Shown piece by piece: positions 41,906 to 53,639 of a DNA stretch of 64,000 nt. The position numbers and the translations under genes are program-made. The notes under the pieces are model-generated. The model was not told where the DNA came from. It worked only from the letters and a program-made list of their open reading frames with translations, and made no database searches. The first letter of the stretch is position 1. Every line of letters begins with the position of its first letter. The DNA comes from Oegoconia quadripuncta (taxonomy: Eukaryota; Arthropoda; Insecta; Lepidoptera; Autostichidae): contig OX438750.1 of the NCBI GenBank assembly GCA_949316235.1, forward strand, positions 1,812,501 to 1,876,500, read 5' to 3'.

Positions 41906-42345
41906 GTATAAAACACAATAGCTAGAAGCACTTATAGATAGTCAACTAATGTTCACGAGGCGGGAGTTAACGAAAAGAAAAAAGTCAGAGACCTTAAGTA
42001 GTGGTTTTTGACTTGAAATTTAAAAATATTTAAAGATTGACCTTTCCTAATAGATTCCGGCAAAGAGTTCCTAATAATCCTAATAATCATACCTCTTTTG
42101 AAAATGAAATAACCGACATCCATTCCATTGCTGAGAAATAAGGGAAATGTATTTTTGTGTATTTTTTCCCGTCTCCACTATGTTAGGCCCACAGTGCAGA
42201 CATCTGTCTCAATACAAACCCGACGTTCGCTTAACAAGACAAAATGTTATGTGGTACTTAACCTACTGGTTTAGGTAAGTAATGATTGTTGGTGTTCCTC
42301 ATAGTTTGCTTTTAAGTCCCAGTTCTATGCATTGTAGTGACAATC

Positions 42346-42414
42346 TGTTTGGTGTAGTGGTTAGAAAACTGCTATACCAAAAGGTCGCGAGTTCGAATAC
42401 CGCTAAAATGTGCT
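42346..42414 (+). repeat. SINE family B, head fragment
   Basis: TTTGGTGTAGTGGTTAGAAA and GAGTTCGAATACCGC; the B box has two changes. Confidence 0.65.
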
Positions 42415-42515
42415 TTCAACCATGGACATAGCTGTCTTATTATTCATGTAATTATCAAATCACAAATTGTAACCCATAATCCGTTTAAAAGAGCAACCCT
42501 AGAGTTTGTTGCTTT

Positions 42516-42935
42516 GTGAATGAGCAGTATAGCAATTATCCAAACGGTTTATATTTAGAGAAATTATCCTTTAAATTAAATGTTGAAATTGATTTCATAA
42601 ACTACGAAAAGTATTATATTAGGCAGACCTTTAAAAATATACCACGCAAAAAAATATGTAAAGATAAAACAATTCCAGAAAATCCATCCTCCCCAAAAAG
42701 GCGCTTTGAAAAAGGTACGATTCCGTATTTCTTTAACTTAAAATCTAATGATAAAACTATTTCTTGCGACTCTCCCAATACCTCCACCTTAAAACGTGAT
42801 ATAAAAAAGGGTACAATTCCGTACTTCTTTAATTTAATAACCAGCAAAAAAGGCTCTAATATAGAAATAAACTTATCCAAACAAAAATCACCAACACAGC
42901 AAAATAAAGTTGATGACAATTTTTTTCGTTCCTAG
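42516..42935 (+). CDS. LINE ORF1, C-terminal part (candidate)
   Basis: An open frame of 139 codons that ends 26 bp inside the next ORF. The first codons belong to an older repeat tail, so only the part from about 42540 on is LINE. It is rich in Lys, Asn and Ile, and contains two copies of a KGTIPYFFNL segment (near 42715 and 42808) set in ~95 bp repeats. No zinc knuckle or other ORF1 motif is visible. Its place directly before the RT ORF suggests the end of ORF1. Confidence 0.45.
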   Translation: MNEQYSNYPNGLYLEKLSFKLNVEIDFINYEKYYIRQTFKNIPRKKICKDKTIPENPSSPKRRFEKGTIPYFFNLKSNDKTISCDSPNTSTLKRDIKKGTIPYFFNLITSKKGSNIEINLSKQKSPTQQNKVDDNFFRS

Positions 42936-45900
42936 CTTAATGAATAAAGTAACACTTTTGCATCAAAATATACAAGGCTTGTTGAATAAAAAGGAACTAA
43001 TTGAAACTACCTTCGATGAGTGGAAGGTAAGAACTGGTAGTATTGACTTTGTATGCTTTTCAGAGAGTTTTGTTAAACATGGAGCAGAAAGCAATATTTT
43101 AATTAGCGATTATAAATTAGCTGCATCTTTTTGTCGTACCAATGAGCGGAGAGGGGGCACGTGCATTTTAATAAATAACAGACTCGAATTTAAAAGTATC
43201 GACACCCCAGTTAAAGCAATGCCTTACTTATTTGAATACTGCTTGACCGAAATTACTGACATTAATTTGATTATTGTATGCATTTACAGGACAAAACCAA
43301 AAGATATGACACTGAAGAAATGTATTGACATATTTTTATTAAGTATAGATAGACTTTTGACTAATTTAAATAAACGTTTTCCTAGGAAAAAAATTGTACT
43401 GACAGGAGACTGGAACATTAATCTATTAGAAGATAACTGTAACTCAAGAAACTTAATTGCAACTCTCTCGAATCATAATTTTACAAATCACATACACGTG
43501 GCAACAAGGCAGTCATCTTGTCTAGATATAATTGCGAGTAACATTAATAGTAATGCCATTAGCTCAGACATACACCATATGGCATTGTCTGATCATGAAA
43601 CCGCACAAGCTGTCACATTTAAAATCGAAAGAAACAAAATTTGCAACAATAGTCACCGCTGTTGGTTTGAGACCAAAAGAGACTATTCAGAATACAATAA
43701 AAACAAGTTCATGGAATGTGTATCAGCACTAACTTTTAGCGATGTCCTCAGACATACTGATACAAATAGTGCTTATGATAGTTTTCATGAAGATTTTGCC
43801 CTTCTGTATGACTTATGTTTCCCTTTTGTATTAGTAAAAATTGTTAATAAGCCTATTAAAAATAAATGGTTAACAAGAGGCATTAAAAAATGCTGCGTCA
43901 AAAAAAGGCAGCTCTACTTAAAATATAGGCTATCATTATCCTGTAAAAATGCTAATAAAAAAGCATACTCTACGTACTCCAAAATATTTAAAAAATGTAT
44001 TTATACAGCACAAAGGTTGGATACTTCAAAATACTTAAAATATGCTGCCAACAAATCAAAAGCTGCTTGGAGTATCATAAATTCAAATGTGAACAAAAAA
44101 TGTAATATTGCAGAGATCAAATGCATTAAATTACCTGAAACCGCCACCTTGATTACATGCCCTCAAAAGATGGCAGAAGCATTTAACGATTACTTATTGG
44201 ATCTAAATAACATACGCAGTAATGATTTAATAAATGGTACAAAAAGCCAGCATAATAACAAAACAATGTTTCTATCACCTACTGATCCCATCGAAGTTCT
44301 TAAAATTATGAAAGATCTACGTAATACCAACTCAACGGGATACGATGGCATAAATATTAAAATGTTGAAGTTGTGCGCCAAAGAAGTTGCTCTACCACTT
44401 TCTCACATCATTAATTTGTCTCTATCCCAAGGTATTTACCCTACAAAACTAAAATATGCTGTTGTTAAGCCACTATACAAAAAAGGGGACAGGTCAAGTC
44501 TGGGTAATTACAGACCGATAACTCTCAATCCTGTAATTTCAAAGATTTTTGAAAAGGTAATCTATTCCCGAATATATAGTTTTCTTGGCACATGTAATGT
44601 TTTAAGTGCACAACAATTCGGGTTTAGAAAAAATAGCTCAACAACATTAGCGTGTTTTTTGCTCATGAAAACTATTACAAAAAGCTTAAATGATCGTAAG
44701 CGTATAGTATCTTTATTTCTGGATATGACGAGAGCTTTTGATTGTGTAAAGCACTCTATATTGATGGAAAAGCTCGACTATTGCGGTATACGTGGAAAAG
44801 CCAATGAATGGATAGACAGCTACTTAAATAATAGACAACAATGTGTTGAAATCACAAAAATTACCAAAGAAAGAAAAACTTACTATAAAAAAGCTCATAG
44901 ATCTTCATATAAAGTAAATGAAATGGGTGTCCCACAGGGCAGCGTGCTGGGCCCTCTATTATTTTTGATTTACATTAATGACTTACCGAAAGCCATTAAA
45001 CACGAATCTACACTCTTTGCCGACGACACCACCCTCATAATAAAGACAAAAGATGCAAACACTCTAGAAGATGAAGTCAATGAAGAGCTGGCAACCACCG
45101 CACAATGGATGAAATCTAATAATTTGAATATTAATCTCTCTAAGACTAAACTGATACAATTTTTAACTTATAATAGTACTCCAATTGAATTAAATGTGAC
45201 ATATAATGAAACTAAAATTGACTCTACTAACGAAACGACTTTTTTAGGTATAACAATCGACCAATATTGTAACTGGAAACCTCATATAGCTAAAATACGG
45301 AATAAAATAGAAAGATATGTATATGTGCTGAATCGTTTGAGACTAATAACCACTAAAGATGCTACTTTAATGGCCTATCATGGACTCGTTTCTTCGATTC
45401 TGAGATATGGAATTGTACTCTGGGGATGTTCTGTAGAGGTTGACATGATATTTAAAGCACAAAAGAAATGTATTAGAGCTCTGAGTGGTAAAAATTATCT
45501 TGATAGTTGTAAACCGTTGTTTAAAGAACTAATGATACTGCCACTCCCATGTCTCTATATGTATGAAATCTGTGTGTTTGTGCACAAGCACTCGAATTTA
45601 TTCATTAGGAAACAAGACGTTTGGAACAAGCGGGAAGCATACAGTCAGAAACTATGCGTTCCTATACAGCGGTTGCAAGTTCATAGCAGAAATTCATATT
45701 GTATGTCTATCAGAATTTACAATAATCTACCTGATGACTTCAAGAATAGAAATACTAGGACGTTTAAGAAATTAATTTTTGGATACTTTTTGGATAAATG
45801 CTATTATTCAATACAAGAATTTCTGAATGACAAAACAGAGATATAGTAAGTAATAAATTGTATTTTTATTTTATTAGTGTATTTAAATAGCAAGGTATTG

Positions 45901-46225
45901 ATAATGTTCTCTCTTGTTTTTGACATTTTAAAATTATTTACAATTAGAAAACGTGTGCTAGTTGTGATTGTATTTTGACATTTTAACGCTATATTTTGAC
46001 CTTAATTAATTGGAAATTGTATACTTATTGACATTGTAAATTTTATTTGTAACATAATTAATTGAAAATTGTTTATTGTATTGCACTACATTTAAATTTT
46101 TTATTGACATTTGCACGCCACAACTGGCAGATTGTGATGGAAACATTTTAATTTAAGACCGTTATTGTACCCATAATCCTGCAAATAAAGTTTCATTTCA
46201 TTTCATTTCATTTCATTTCATTTCA
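42540..46225 (+). mobile_element. LINE with intact ORF2
   Basis: Consists of the end of ORF1, a complete ORF2, a ~345 bp AT-rich 3' UTR and a (TTTCA)n tail at 46191-46225. Truncated at the 5' end. The clean ORF2 suggests recent insertion. Confidence 0.8.
42913..45846 (+). CDS. LINE ORF2: endonuclease and reverse transcriptase
   Basis: 977 codons from ATG 42913, no break. Endonuclease (residues ~10-240): LHQNIQGLLNK with the first N, FSESF with the catalytic E, LTGDWNINL and the final SDHE motif. Reverse transcriptase (~470-740): NSTGYDGINIKML, YRPITLNPVISKIFEK, LFLDMTRAFDCV, VPQGSVLGPLLFLIYIND and the FADDTTLI catalytic box. The C-terminus has ILRYGIVLWGC and a NSYCMSIRIYNNLP segment. This is an APE-type LINE of the Jockey/CR1/L2 assemblage; the FADDT box and the microsatellite tail are compatible with Daphne- or Kiri-like elements (tentative). 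All catalytic residues seem to be present. Confidence 0.9.
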   Translation: MTIFFVPSLMNKVTLLHQNIQGLLNKKELIETTFDEWKVRTGSIDFVCFSESFVKHGAESNILISDYKLAASFCRTNERRGGTCILINNRLEFKSIDTPVKAMPYLFEYCLTEITDINLIIVCIYRTKPKDMTLKKCIDIFLLSIDRLLTNLNKRFPRKKIVLTGDWNINLLEDNCNSRNLIATLSNHNFTNHIHVATRQSSCLDIIASNINSNAISSDIHHMALSDHETAQAVTFKIERNKICNNSHRCWFETKRDYSEYNKNKFMECVSALTFSDVLRHTDTNSAYDSFHEDFALLYDLCFPFVLVKIVNKPIKNKWLTRGIKKCCVKKRQLYLKYRLSLSCKNANKKAYSTYSKIFKKCIYTAQRLDTSKYLKYAANKSKAAWSIINSNVNKKCNIAEIKCIKLPETATLITCPQKMAEAFNDYLLDLNNIRSNDLINGTKSQHNNKTMFLSPTDPIEVLKIMKDLRNTNSTGYDGINIKMLKLCAKEVALPLSHIINLSLSQGIYPTKLKYAVVKPLYKKGDRSSLGNYRPITLNPVISKIFEKVIYSRIYSFLGTCNVLSAQQFGFRKNSSTTLACFLLMKTITKSLNDRKRIVSLFLDMTRAFDCVKHSILMEKLDYCGIRGKANEWIDSYLNNRQQCVEITKITKERKTYYKKAHRSSYKVNEMGVPQGSVLGPLLFLIYINDLPKAIKHESTLFADDTTLIIKTKDANTLEDEVNEELATTAQWMKSNNLNINLSKTKLIQFLTYNSTPIELNVTYNETKIDSTNETTFLGITIDQYCNWKPHIAKIRNKIERYVYVLNRLRLITTKDATLMAYHGLVSSILRYGIVLWGCSVEVDMIFKAQKKCIRALSGKNYLDSCKPLFKELMILPLPCLYMYEICVFVHKHSNLFIRKQDVWNKREAYSQKLCVPIQRLQVHSRNSYCMSIRIYNNLPDDFKNRNTRTFKKLIFGYFLDKCYYSIQEFLNDKTEI

Positions 46226-46426
46226 AATAAAATGAAAATAATTTTATCCTATGAAATAAAATAATTTGATTTGATTTTATTTAAGGGCATAAAATAATAA
46301 ATAACTAAAACGTTTATTTAGAGTTTCTTTTAGAGTTACAACAAGTTACTATAAATAGTTTATGGGCAGAAAATATACTCCCTTGATTTTAATATCCTTA
46401 CAATGTAACTGTAACACAGTATTTTA

Positions 46427-46610
46427 TATGAGAGGGCGGCAAACGAGCATGCGGGTCACCTGATGGAAAGCAATCACCGCCGCCCATGGACACCCGCAAC
46501 ACCAAAAGCGTCACAGATGCGTTGCCGGCCTTTGAAGAAGGTATAGGCTCGTTTCTTGAAGGTTCCAATGTCGTACTCGTTCGGGAATACCGCTGCAGGA
46601 AGTTATTATA
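46427..46610 (-). pseudogene. LINE C-terminal scrap
   Basis: The reverse complement matches 24900-25072 and 54220-54412 ([21 protein letters not shown] coding followed by the CGTTTGCCGCCCTCTCATAT end). Confidence 0.7.
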
Positions 46611-46979
46611 TAGAATTGTAGAATGGAATGCCCATATAACTACAACTGTAACATATACTATCCCCAACATTAATTTAATCTTAATTAAAATGGGCATAAA
46701 TCATTAAAATGTATCTAATACGGTTGTTATTGATAATATTTGCACTAGTACCCTACCCTCGCTCTCTCGCATGGCACTAGCTGAAAATCAGTGTCTTACC
46801 GCTATAGGTGAGGATCCACACTGAGCGATGGCCCATTTGTGGTACAGATACACATACAACTCTATTATAAGTTGTAACAGTTGTACTTAATTTTTGTTTT
46901 TATTTTTATTACTGTGAAATAAGGCTACATTTCGTAAGAATAACACTAAGCAGAATGATTGTTGCGTTGAATATTTGTG

Positions 46980-47028
46980 TTTCTGTTAATATGCAAATAA
47001 ACGCTTTATCTATCTATCTATCTATCTA
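46980..47028 (+). repeat. Retroelement tail with (TATC)n
   Basis: GCAAATAAACGC followed by TTTATC units. A mirrored (TAGA)n tail lies at 52243-52263. Confidence 0.6.
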
Positions 47029-47282
47029 AAATTCAGTTGACGATTAAAACATCGGATTGTGACGTCACACAACGATTGTCAAACTAATGCCTTTGCATTT
47101 CGCGCTCAAAATAGAATAGGTACAGAATAAATATTATCCGGAACGTTCCCGTAAGCCGTGGAATATTTAAAGCAGGATTTATAATAGGACATGCCGACCG
47201 TTCCGTAAGGAATTGGTCGCACGGGGCGTTTTAGACGATGCTATTTAATGTAGATATGTCGGAGATAGTGATAAATTATAAT

Positions 47283-47925
47283 TTTTTTTTTTTTTTTATT
47301 TTTTTTTAATTGAAGAGGTGAGCAAACGAGCAAGAGGCGCACCTGATGGTAAGTGTCACCGCTGCCCATAACCATCTACGGAAACGGAAGATCCGCAGTG
47401 GCGTTGCCGGCCTTTAAGGAAGGAATATGCTCGCTTCTTGAAGGTTCCCAGATCGTATCGGTTCGGAAAGACATCCGCCGGGAGCTTATTCCAAAAAGTA
47501 ACGGTACGTGGAAGGAAATGTCTACTGAACCGCACCGTGGTGGATTTCCAACTGTCTAGGTGGTGTTGGTGGAATTTAAGTTTATGCCTAGTAGTGCGAT
47601 GATGGAACTCAGCAGCAGGAATCAAACCGAACAATTCCTCGGAACACTCGCCATGGTAAATCCGATAGAAAACAGCAAGAGATGCTACGACCCTTCGTAA
47701 GGAAAGCGAATCAAGGCGATTGGTGAGAGCTAGATCATTGATAACGCGAACTGCTCTACGTTGGATGCGATCTAGTGGAAGAAGCTGGTATTTAGGCGCT
47801 CCGGCCCAGATATGAGAACAGTATTCCATGTGAGGCCGAACCTGAGCCTTATAAAGCTGCAAGCAGTGTGCAGAGGTGAAATACCGTCTCGCTCTACTCA
47901 AAACGCCCAGTTTTTTAATTAAAAA
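47283..47925 (-). pseudogene. LINE 3' end, 181-codon open C-terminus
   Basis: Minus frame 47901-47356: [57 protein letters not shown] and [20 protein letters not shown]. This is the thumb and C-terminal region of a Jockey/CR1-like RT. A poly(A) tail (T run at 47283-47305) closes the 3' end. Intact but only the last sixth of the ORF. Confidence 0.8.
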
Positions 47926-47959
47926 ATAAAAATAAAATAAAAAAGTGTTTATTTCTTAA

Positions 47960-48830
47960 ATAACTTTTACATAGTTTTGCAGGGGCCTCCCAGAAAGTAG
48001 TCTTTCGACACTTGTGTTGGAAGTGCACCGCGTCTTCCAGACTGATCCACAGAGTATTATATAAGGAAAAGACTTATTATTATGTTAGTAAAAATTAACC
48101 TATTTTAAATGTTATGGTTTTCTTTTAATCTTAGTTCCTTTTTTAAGTTTGCGATGCTCATGTGAGTGTTTGTATGTGTGTGTGTGTGTGTGTGTTTGTA
48201 GATATTAGCGATATAATTCATTATTCGAACGGTCAACTAACTATCATAATACGCGGTTAATGGGAAGTAAACCCTGGTGGCGCTGGTATCGCCGGAAATG
48301 GCGCGGTGACGACGTTAACAGTTATATTAGGTCTTCACATCGAAAATGGGACACACTTTGCTACCAGCCGTCGAAGGGGTCGGACCACCATTGGACATCA
48401 ACGACCATGATGGACTCTGATTACCTACTACCATCGACGCTTGAAGAATCCGGTGAGTCGTTATTGAATAAGACTTTCATTATGGAATTTGAGCAAGGAG
48501 GAACTAATAGACAAGGTACGGCTGAGTTCCACAGAGTGCACGCGGGGTCCGAGTTGTATGGCATGAGGGGCGTGCACATGTTTTCTCTTCAACAGAAAGC
48601 ATCTCAGGTTCCATTATCATAACCTAATGTGAATACGTTGTCGATTTCCTATGGTAGTTTGTAATAGTATCGCCTTTGCCCGAGCCACCCTTTACCACGC
48701 GACTGGCACCGTCCCGGTCGCTAGCAACGCCCACCCATCTACGACATATATAACCTAAAATGAGTTTTGGCCAGAAGAACGTGTAGAATCGATTCCGGTA
48801 GTAAAAATATGGGGTAATATTTTTTTCCCT
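47960..48830. other. Stretch without recognised transposons
   Basis: Contains a (TG)n tract at 48172-48195 and the ORF at 48260-48622 (listed next). Otherwise nothing recognised. Confidence 0.35.
48260..48622 (+). CDS. 120-residue open frame, unrecognised
   Basis: ATG start, stop at 48620-48622. The N-terminus is rich in Trp and Arg (KPWWRWYRRKWRG), the rest mixed and soluble-looking. No known motif. A GTGAGT donor-like site falls inside at 48452, which could mean that only the first part is exonic. It lies in DNA without clear transposons, so a host exon is possible, as is chance. Confidence 0.25.
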   Translation: MGSKPWWRWYRRKWRGDDVNSYIRSSHRKWDTLCYQPSKGSDHHWTSTTMMDSDYLLPSTLEESGESLLNKTFIMEFEQGGTNRQGTAEFHRVHAGSELYGMRGVHMFSLQQKASQVPLS

Positions 48831-49218
48831 TCATTTTTTATCTAATTATGGAATGATAAACACCTTACCTTTATTATTATATTATTTTATTGGCATGTAC
48901 ATGCAATTGCCAAAGTTTGTCGGGTTAATTTTGTTAGACCCTATATATACGTATAAGTACCAGGTGAGCAGAAACTATGAACAGATTCAAAGGTAACTGC
49001 CACGTCTGATTAGCGCCTAATACAAAATTTTCGCCTGGAACCGCAAATATTTTCAAAGGGTTGTCGGAGGGACGGAGGTGATCTCGACCTCTACCCAACC
49101 CTCTCGTGCTTCGTAAATAGAACCACAGGTTCTTTCACCAACCTTGTGTACAGTTGACGTCACCTGAAGCATCAGTACGACCTTTTGTAAACGTATTTGA
49201 ATTCAGTGAAAAATTATA

Positions 49219-49804
49219 CAGGGTGAAATTTAATTCGCGTAATTCCTGTACACTGGTGTCCTGATTACGAACAACTTTCCACAAGGAACCATAGTCGAAT
49301 TCAGCTGAAAATTATTGGACTTCCATACTTAAGAGGTTTTCGGAATGGTTTTTTTATGCACAATGGATCTCAATCACACCTGATGTTAAGTGAAGATGAG
49401 GTGGAAGATGGAAGCGTATTGACCCGGAAACCCCAACACATTTGGGGGACTGGCTATCTTATCTCTGACAACCGGAACACAACAACGCTATTAACATTGC
49501 TGCTTGGCGGCAGATTTAGATAAGATTGTGGTAGCTAGTCAGGCGGACATTTAATATGCCCTATACCATCAACCAAACCGAGTACTTAAACATGTACCCC
49601 GCTGGGGATGGACCCGCGACCTCCGAATCGTAAACCCAATGTTGTTTACATTGAGCCACGGAGGCGGTTAAAAGGCGGCGGTTTTCGTATGGGTAATCGA
49701 ATTTTTTTTAATCGAATTCGTCTATGGCTCTTTGGTGAAAGTTGTTCGTCATCAAGAGTGACGTCACCAGTTAATGGGAATTACACGAATTCAAATTCAC
49801 CCTG
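49219..49804. mobile_element. TA-flanked foldback element with a SINE in its loop
   Basis: CAGGGTGAAATTTAATTCGC at the left pairs with the right end AATTCAAATTCACCCTG; the arms go on for ~130 bp (for example ACGAACAACTTTCCAC against GTGAAAGTTGTTCGT). TA flanks both ends. The middle is occupied by SINE C at 49349-49669. Confidence 0.8.
49349..49669 (-). repeat. SINE family C copy (in the foldback loop)
   Basis: Complete, from head (CGCCTCCGTGGCTCAATG on the minus strand) to the poly(A) end. Confidence 0.9.
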
Positions 49805-49904
49805 TATAGCATCTAAATAAAACTGAAAGTTTAGAGATTAACAATACGATTCAGAAAAATTTGTTATTTGTTATTTTAATTTTTAGAATAATGTGTAATT
49901 AACA

Positions 49905-49943
49905 TAGATTAATGATTGGTCTCCGAGACCAATCATTAATCTA
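49905..49943. repeat. Perfect 39-bp palindrome
   Basis: Two 19-bp arms (TAGATTAATGATTGGTCTC and its exact complement) around a single C. Confidence 0.9.
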
Positions 49944-49971
49944 AGGTAATTAAATTTAAAAAGTACTTAGC

Positions 49972-50060
49972 GTAGCGTCGGTGGCTCATCGGTTAAGACG
50001 CGGTCTCCCAATTTAGGAGGTCCGGGTTCGATCCCCAGGCAGGCCATGTACCAATGAGTT
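49972..50060 (+). repeat. SINE family D head
   Basis: GCGTCGGTGGCTCATCGGTT and B box GGGTTCGATCCCC, as in the copy at 2783-3055. The body after it differs. Confidence 0.65.
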
Positions 50061-50389
50061 TTAATTTGTTGCCAGCTAAGTGGTTGGTTGATTTTGGATG
50101 CGGTACAAAATTCACTGCAGTTGTATATTATAACGAGGTTAAAAGGAAAACTATCACTAGGTAGGCTTCACAAGTTAATGTGTATTAGTCCCTAGAGCCT
50201 AAAAAAGCAACATCATGCTTTGTACTTTTAGGCTGAGGATTTTGAAAATTGTTCAAAATCCGACATGGGGATTTTTTTATGTAAAATATTTCTTATAACA
50301 CTATGTTGATCAAGACGATTCAAACGATACCTTGCTCAAAATCCTGGCTACAGATAACATAGAAATCTACATAAATACATACATAGGAG

Positions 50390-50890
50390 TCAAAGTCAAA
50401 GTTGCTTTATTTTGTAGGTACACAGAGTACACTTAAAATAGTCAATTTTACGTTTTTTAAGCTACTGCTTGTTCAAAATACAATTTTCCCCTGAGAAGAA
50501 CAAGCAAGAAACTCGAAGGGTTGCTCTTTTAAAATCAGGCTTTGCTTTTACATAAAGGTTTTAATATTTCATTATTAATCGTGAAATAGCCTGGCATGCG
50601 AACAATCTGATTATGTCCAGGGATGATTATCATCTAAATAGCCTGATATTTTATAATATGCTTTGTTAATTAGTTTCTGTTTTATAGTAGTATAGAGGAA
50701 GATTTTGTATATCAATTGGGACCTTATTGAAAAAGCGTATACATAACCCTTTGAATGAATTGCTGACTTGCGGAGGCGACTTCTGTGACCTGCAACTTTA
50801 TCTTTGTTTCTTGTATTAACATCATGTTTATCACTATTTTTTCCTAAGTGATGCTATATTTTTTTTTACATACATTACTGTGACGAAAAG
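50390..50890 (-). repeat. LINE 3' UTR, relative of 38600-39195
   Basis: AAAGTTGCTTTATTTTGTAG, TAAGCTACTGCTTGTTCAAA and GAACAAGCAAGAAACTCGAA are shared with the 38.6 kb copy. Confidence 0.7.
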
Positions 50891-50899
50891 GTTAGAATG

Positions 50900-51735
50900 T
50901 TATACACTTTAAACGTATCTCTAAGTGACACTGCAGGTCTCATTTGATAAATTGCGGAGAAACATTACGCTCCTGCCTGGGATAGTCGAGTAAGAAGCAA
51001 AAAAAGAAAATTTTCGCCATCCCAAATGTGGGGAATTACCTTCAAATAAGATAATTAAAGTAAGTTCTATACCGTTCTTATTCCTCTTGGGAAAAAAAAA
51101 CTGGGTCATAATGTAATTTCTTCTTATTTCTCGACCCATTTGTAGAAGTGGCCTTGGATATTGATTTGGTCTAATTTTGGTGCGGAGGCGGTCGAGATTA
51201 CGGGGAGGCGTAAGTTGAAAATCTGATTCGTGTTATCGCGGTACTGGGAACGCTCAGCTGCTGTAGGAAGATGTAGTTATTGGGCGCCGTAGAGAGAGGC
51301 TGGGATTTAGGGTCGTAGGTTTCCGGCCCCTACCAGGACTGCAGCCACTGATGAACGGTGAAGAAGGTGAAGGACAGGAAGAAGGTATATGCACTTGTCT
51401 AATCTGACTCGTTACATGAACTATTTACATGGTTTTATAGTTGTTGTGTGATTATTGCTACATATATATATTTTGTTCATATTATTATTTGGGAAAATGA
51501 ACAGGTATACATTAATGTTACCGTTATGCGCGAGATACGCGCATAATTTCAACTCTTTGGTTCTGGCAGAATTATCAGCGTTGTGGGGTCTCCCTACAAC
51601 TTTATGCTGAGTCAGATCCAATTCGTTGGCCTGGTACAGGGCGCACATAAATTATAAAATTGTGTGGCTTTTTGTACTTTTATTGCTTGTTGTGAATTGT
51701 TTCTGTGTACCTTGTATTTCTGTCAGCGAATAAAG
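50900..51735. other. Unassigned stretch ending in a (TTCTA)n tail
   Basis: A GC-richer segment at 51180-51400 and an AATAAAGTTATTCTATTCTA tail near 51729-51757 suggest a retroelement end, but no coding motif is visible. Confidence 0.3.
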
Positions 51736-52399
51736 TTATTCTATTCTATTCTATTCTTGTAAAACTTAATAATGATATAATAATTTAAAGAAAGAAATAA
51801 AAGGAAAAAGAAAAGAATAGTTCAGTTCGCAAGCTGCGTCAAGACTAGACTAGTTTTTGAAAATAATTTAGAATTCAGAATTTTGAATAATGTTCCAAAA
51901 GAGAACACGCCAAAGAGATTACCGAAAATACAGAATTTAGAAGAGGTTGTACACCTCGTTACAGTGTTCCCACTTCATGACCGTAAACAAACAAACGCTT
52001 GATTTCACACTTGAGACTCTTTCCACGGCGTATTCCGATAAGTGTCATCTGTTTTATTTATTCATTCGATCATGCTTACATGTAAAGTTCTTAAAACTAG
52101 TACATGCACCCTGTCTTATAGAGTGTAGCAAATTTAATTAACCTAAAACTAATTAAAAGCGTTTATCTTATTTCTATATTAGGTATTTTACTCTTTTTAT
52201 ATATTCTTATATGATCAAAAATCAAAATCAAAAATATTTTATTAGATAGATAGATAGATAGATAAAAAGTTTATTGCATATACTGGCACACATACAAGGG
52301 AGAAACGTGAACAAATAAGAAAACAAGAGACATACAATTTTTAACAAATACAATAACATTAAAATACCTTCAATACTTACTGCCGATTCTTTATATGTG

Positions 52400-52690
52400 G
52401 GTATTCAATGTAGGATACAAAAATATCACTTATTGAAAGTCAACATGTTATTTTTTTTTAAACTACATCGCTTCACAAGTTGTTATGGTTAGGGAGAAGA
52501 AGCGACAAGAAACTCCGTAACAACACATCTTTTCAATTAGTTTCCATCTTTACAATAATATTACATTTTATATTACATATTACAAAACAATAGCAATTAA
52601 CATAACGTCCAGCTAACACCAGACCTCCTTATCGCCTAAATAATCATCTACCCTGTAATAACCCTTCTTACAAAGAGTTTCTTTAATGTG
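52400..52690 (-). repeat. LINE 3' tail, relative of 8766-9052
   Basis: GACAAGAAACTCCGTAACAA, AACAATAGCAATTAACATAA and CACCAGACCTCCTTATCGCC are the reverse complement of the 8.8 kb copy. Confidence 0.7.
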
Positions 52691-53329
52691 GCGTTTAATT
52701 TTCTGCTCTGTTAAACTCAATACATGTTCTGGTATTTTATTGTAAAAGCGTATGCTGTGTCCCACAAAGGATGTGCTAACCTTGCTAAGTCTATGATAAC
52801 TATTTATAAATTATAATTATTATTATTGTACTGTACTTACAGTTATGAGATCAACGCTTATAATAATGAGATCAAAGTAGTTTTATTTAATCTGTCATGT
52901 ATTTTTCGACAGTAAATAGCATTTCTGTAAGAGGAGAGATTTTAATTTTTTACAAAAACTTGTATATTTCGTTTCATTTATAATGGTATTGGGTAGTTTA
53001 TTATATATTTGTATTGACCAATAGTATGGACTATTTCTAAATATTCTCTAACTTACAAAGAATGAAAGAAAGAAAAGTATTTATTGCCAGCAAATACAGA
53101 AATTTTCGTAGGTATAACATTTTGCATAATTAAATGTATTTGCGGCAAAGGGACTGGGCGTCAGCATTTGCTGCCAATATGTCGTATGGCAATTGACAGC
53201 GCTGGTTTTCAGCGCAACCCCTCTCTCACTTAGGTTTTGAAAATAAAATAACAGTCAGAACTACTTGGGTAGGAAGGTATTATATTTATGCATACTTATC
53301 TATAATTATTTCTTTAGTTCGTAGTATCG

Positions 53330-53535
53330 TGCACCCTACCTGTTTTTCTACCTACAAATGTCCCATAGCTCTGAGTTGTCTGGAAGAGATCGCTTTTAGT
53401 GATAAGACCGCCTAATCGTGTTCTATTGTTATCATCAAAAATTATTGTAAATTATTTTGCGCAATAAAGAGTTTTTGTATTGTATTGTATTATGTTGTGT
53501 TGTGTTGTGTTCTGTTGTGTTGTATTCTATTGTAG
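53330..53535 (+). repeat. Retroelement 3' tail with TTGTN repeats
   Basis: GTCTGGAAGAGATCGCTTTT, CGCAATAAAGAGTTTTTGTA, then a (TTGTA)/(TTGTG) run. Confidence 0.65.
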
Positions 53536-53639
53536 GCTTTCCTATAACAAAATTTCATTTTTAACTGGCATAGATATATTTTTAATAATAATAATACCAA
53601 ATACACTTATAAAACTATCAGATTTTGCAAATACGCAAC

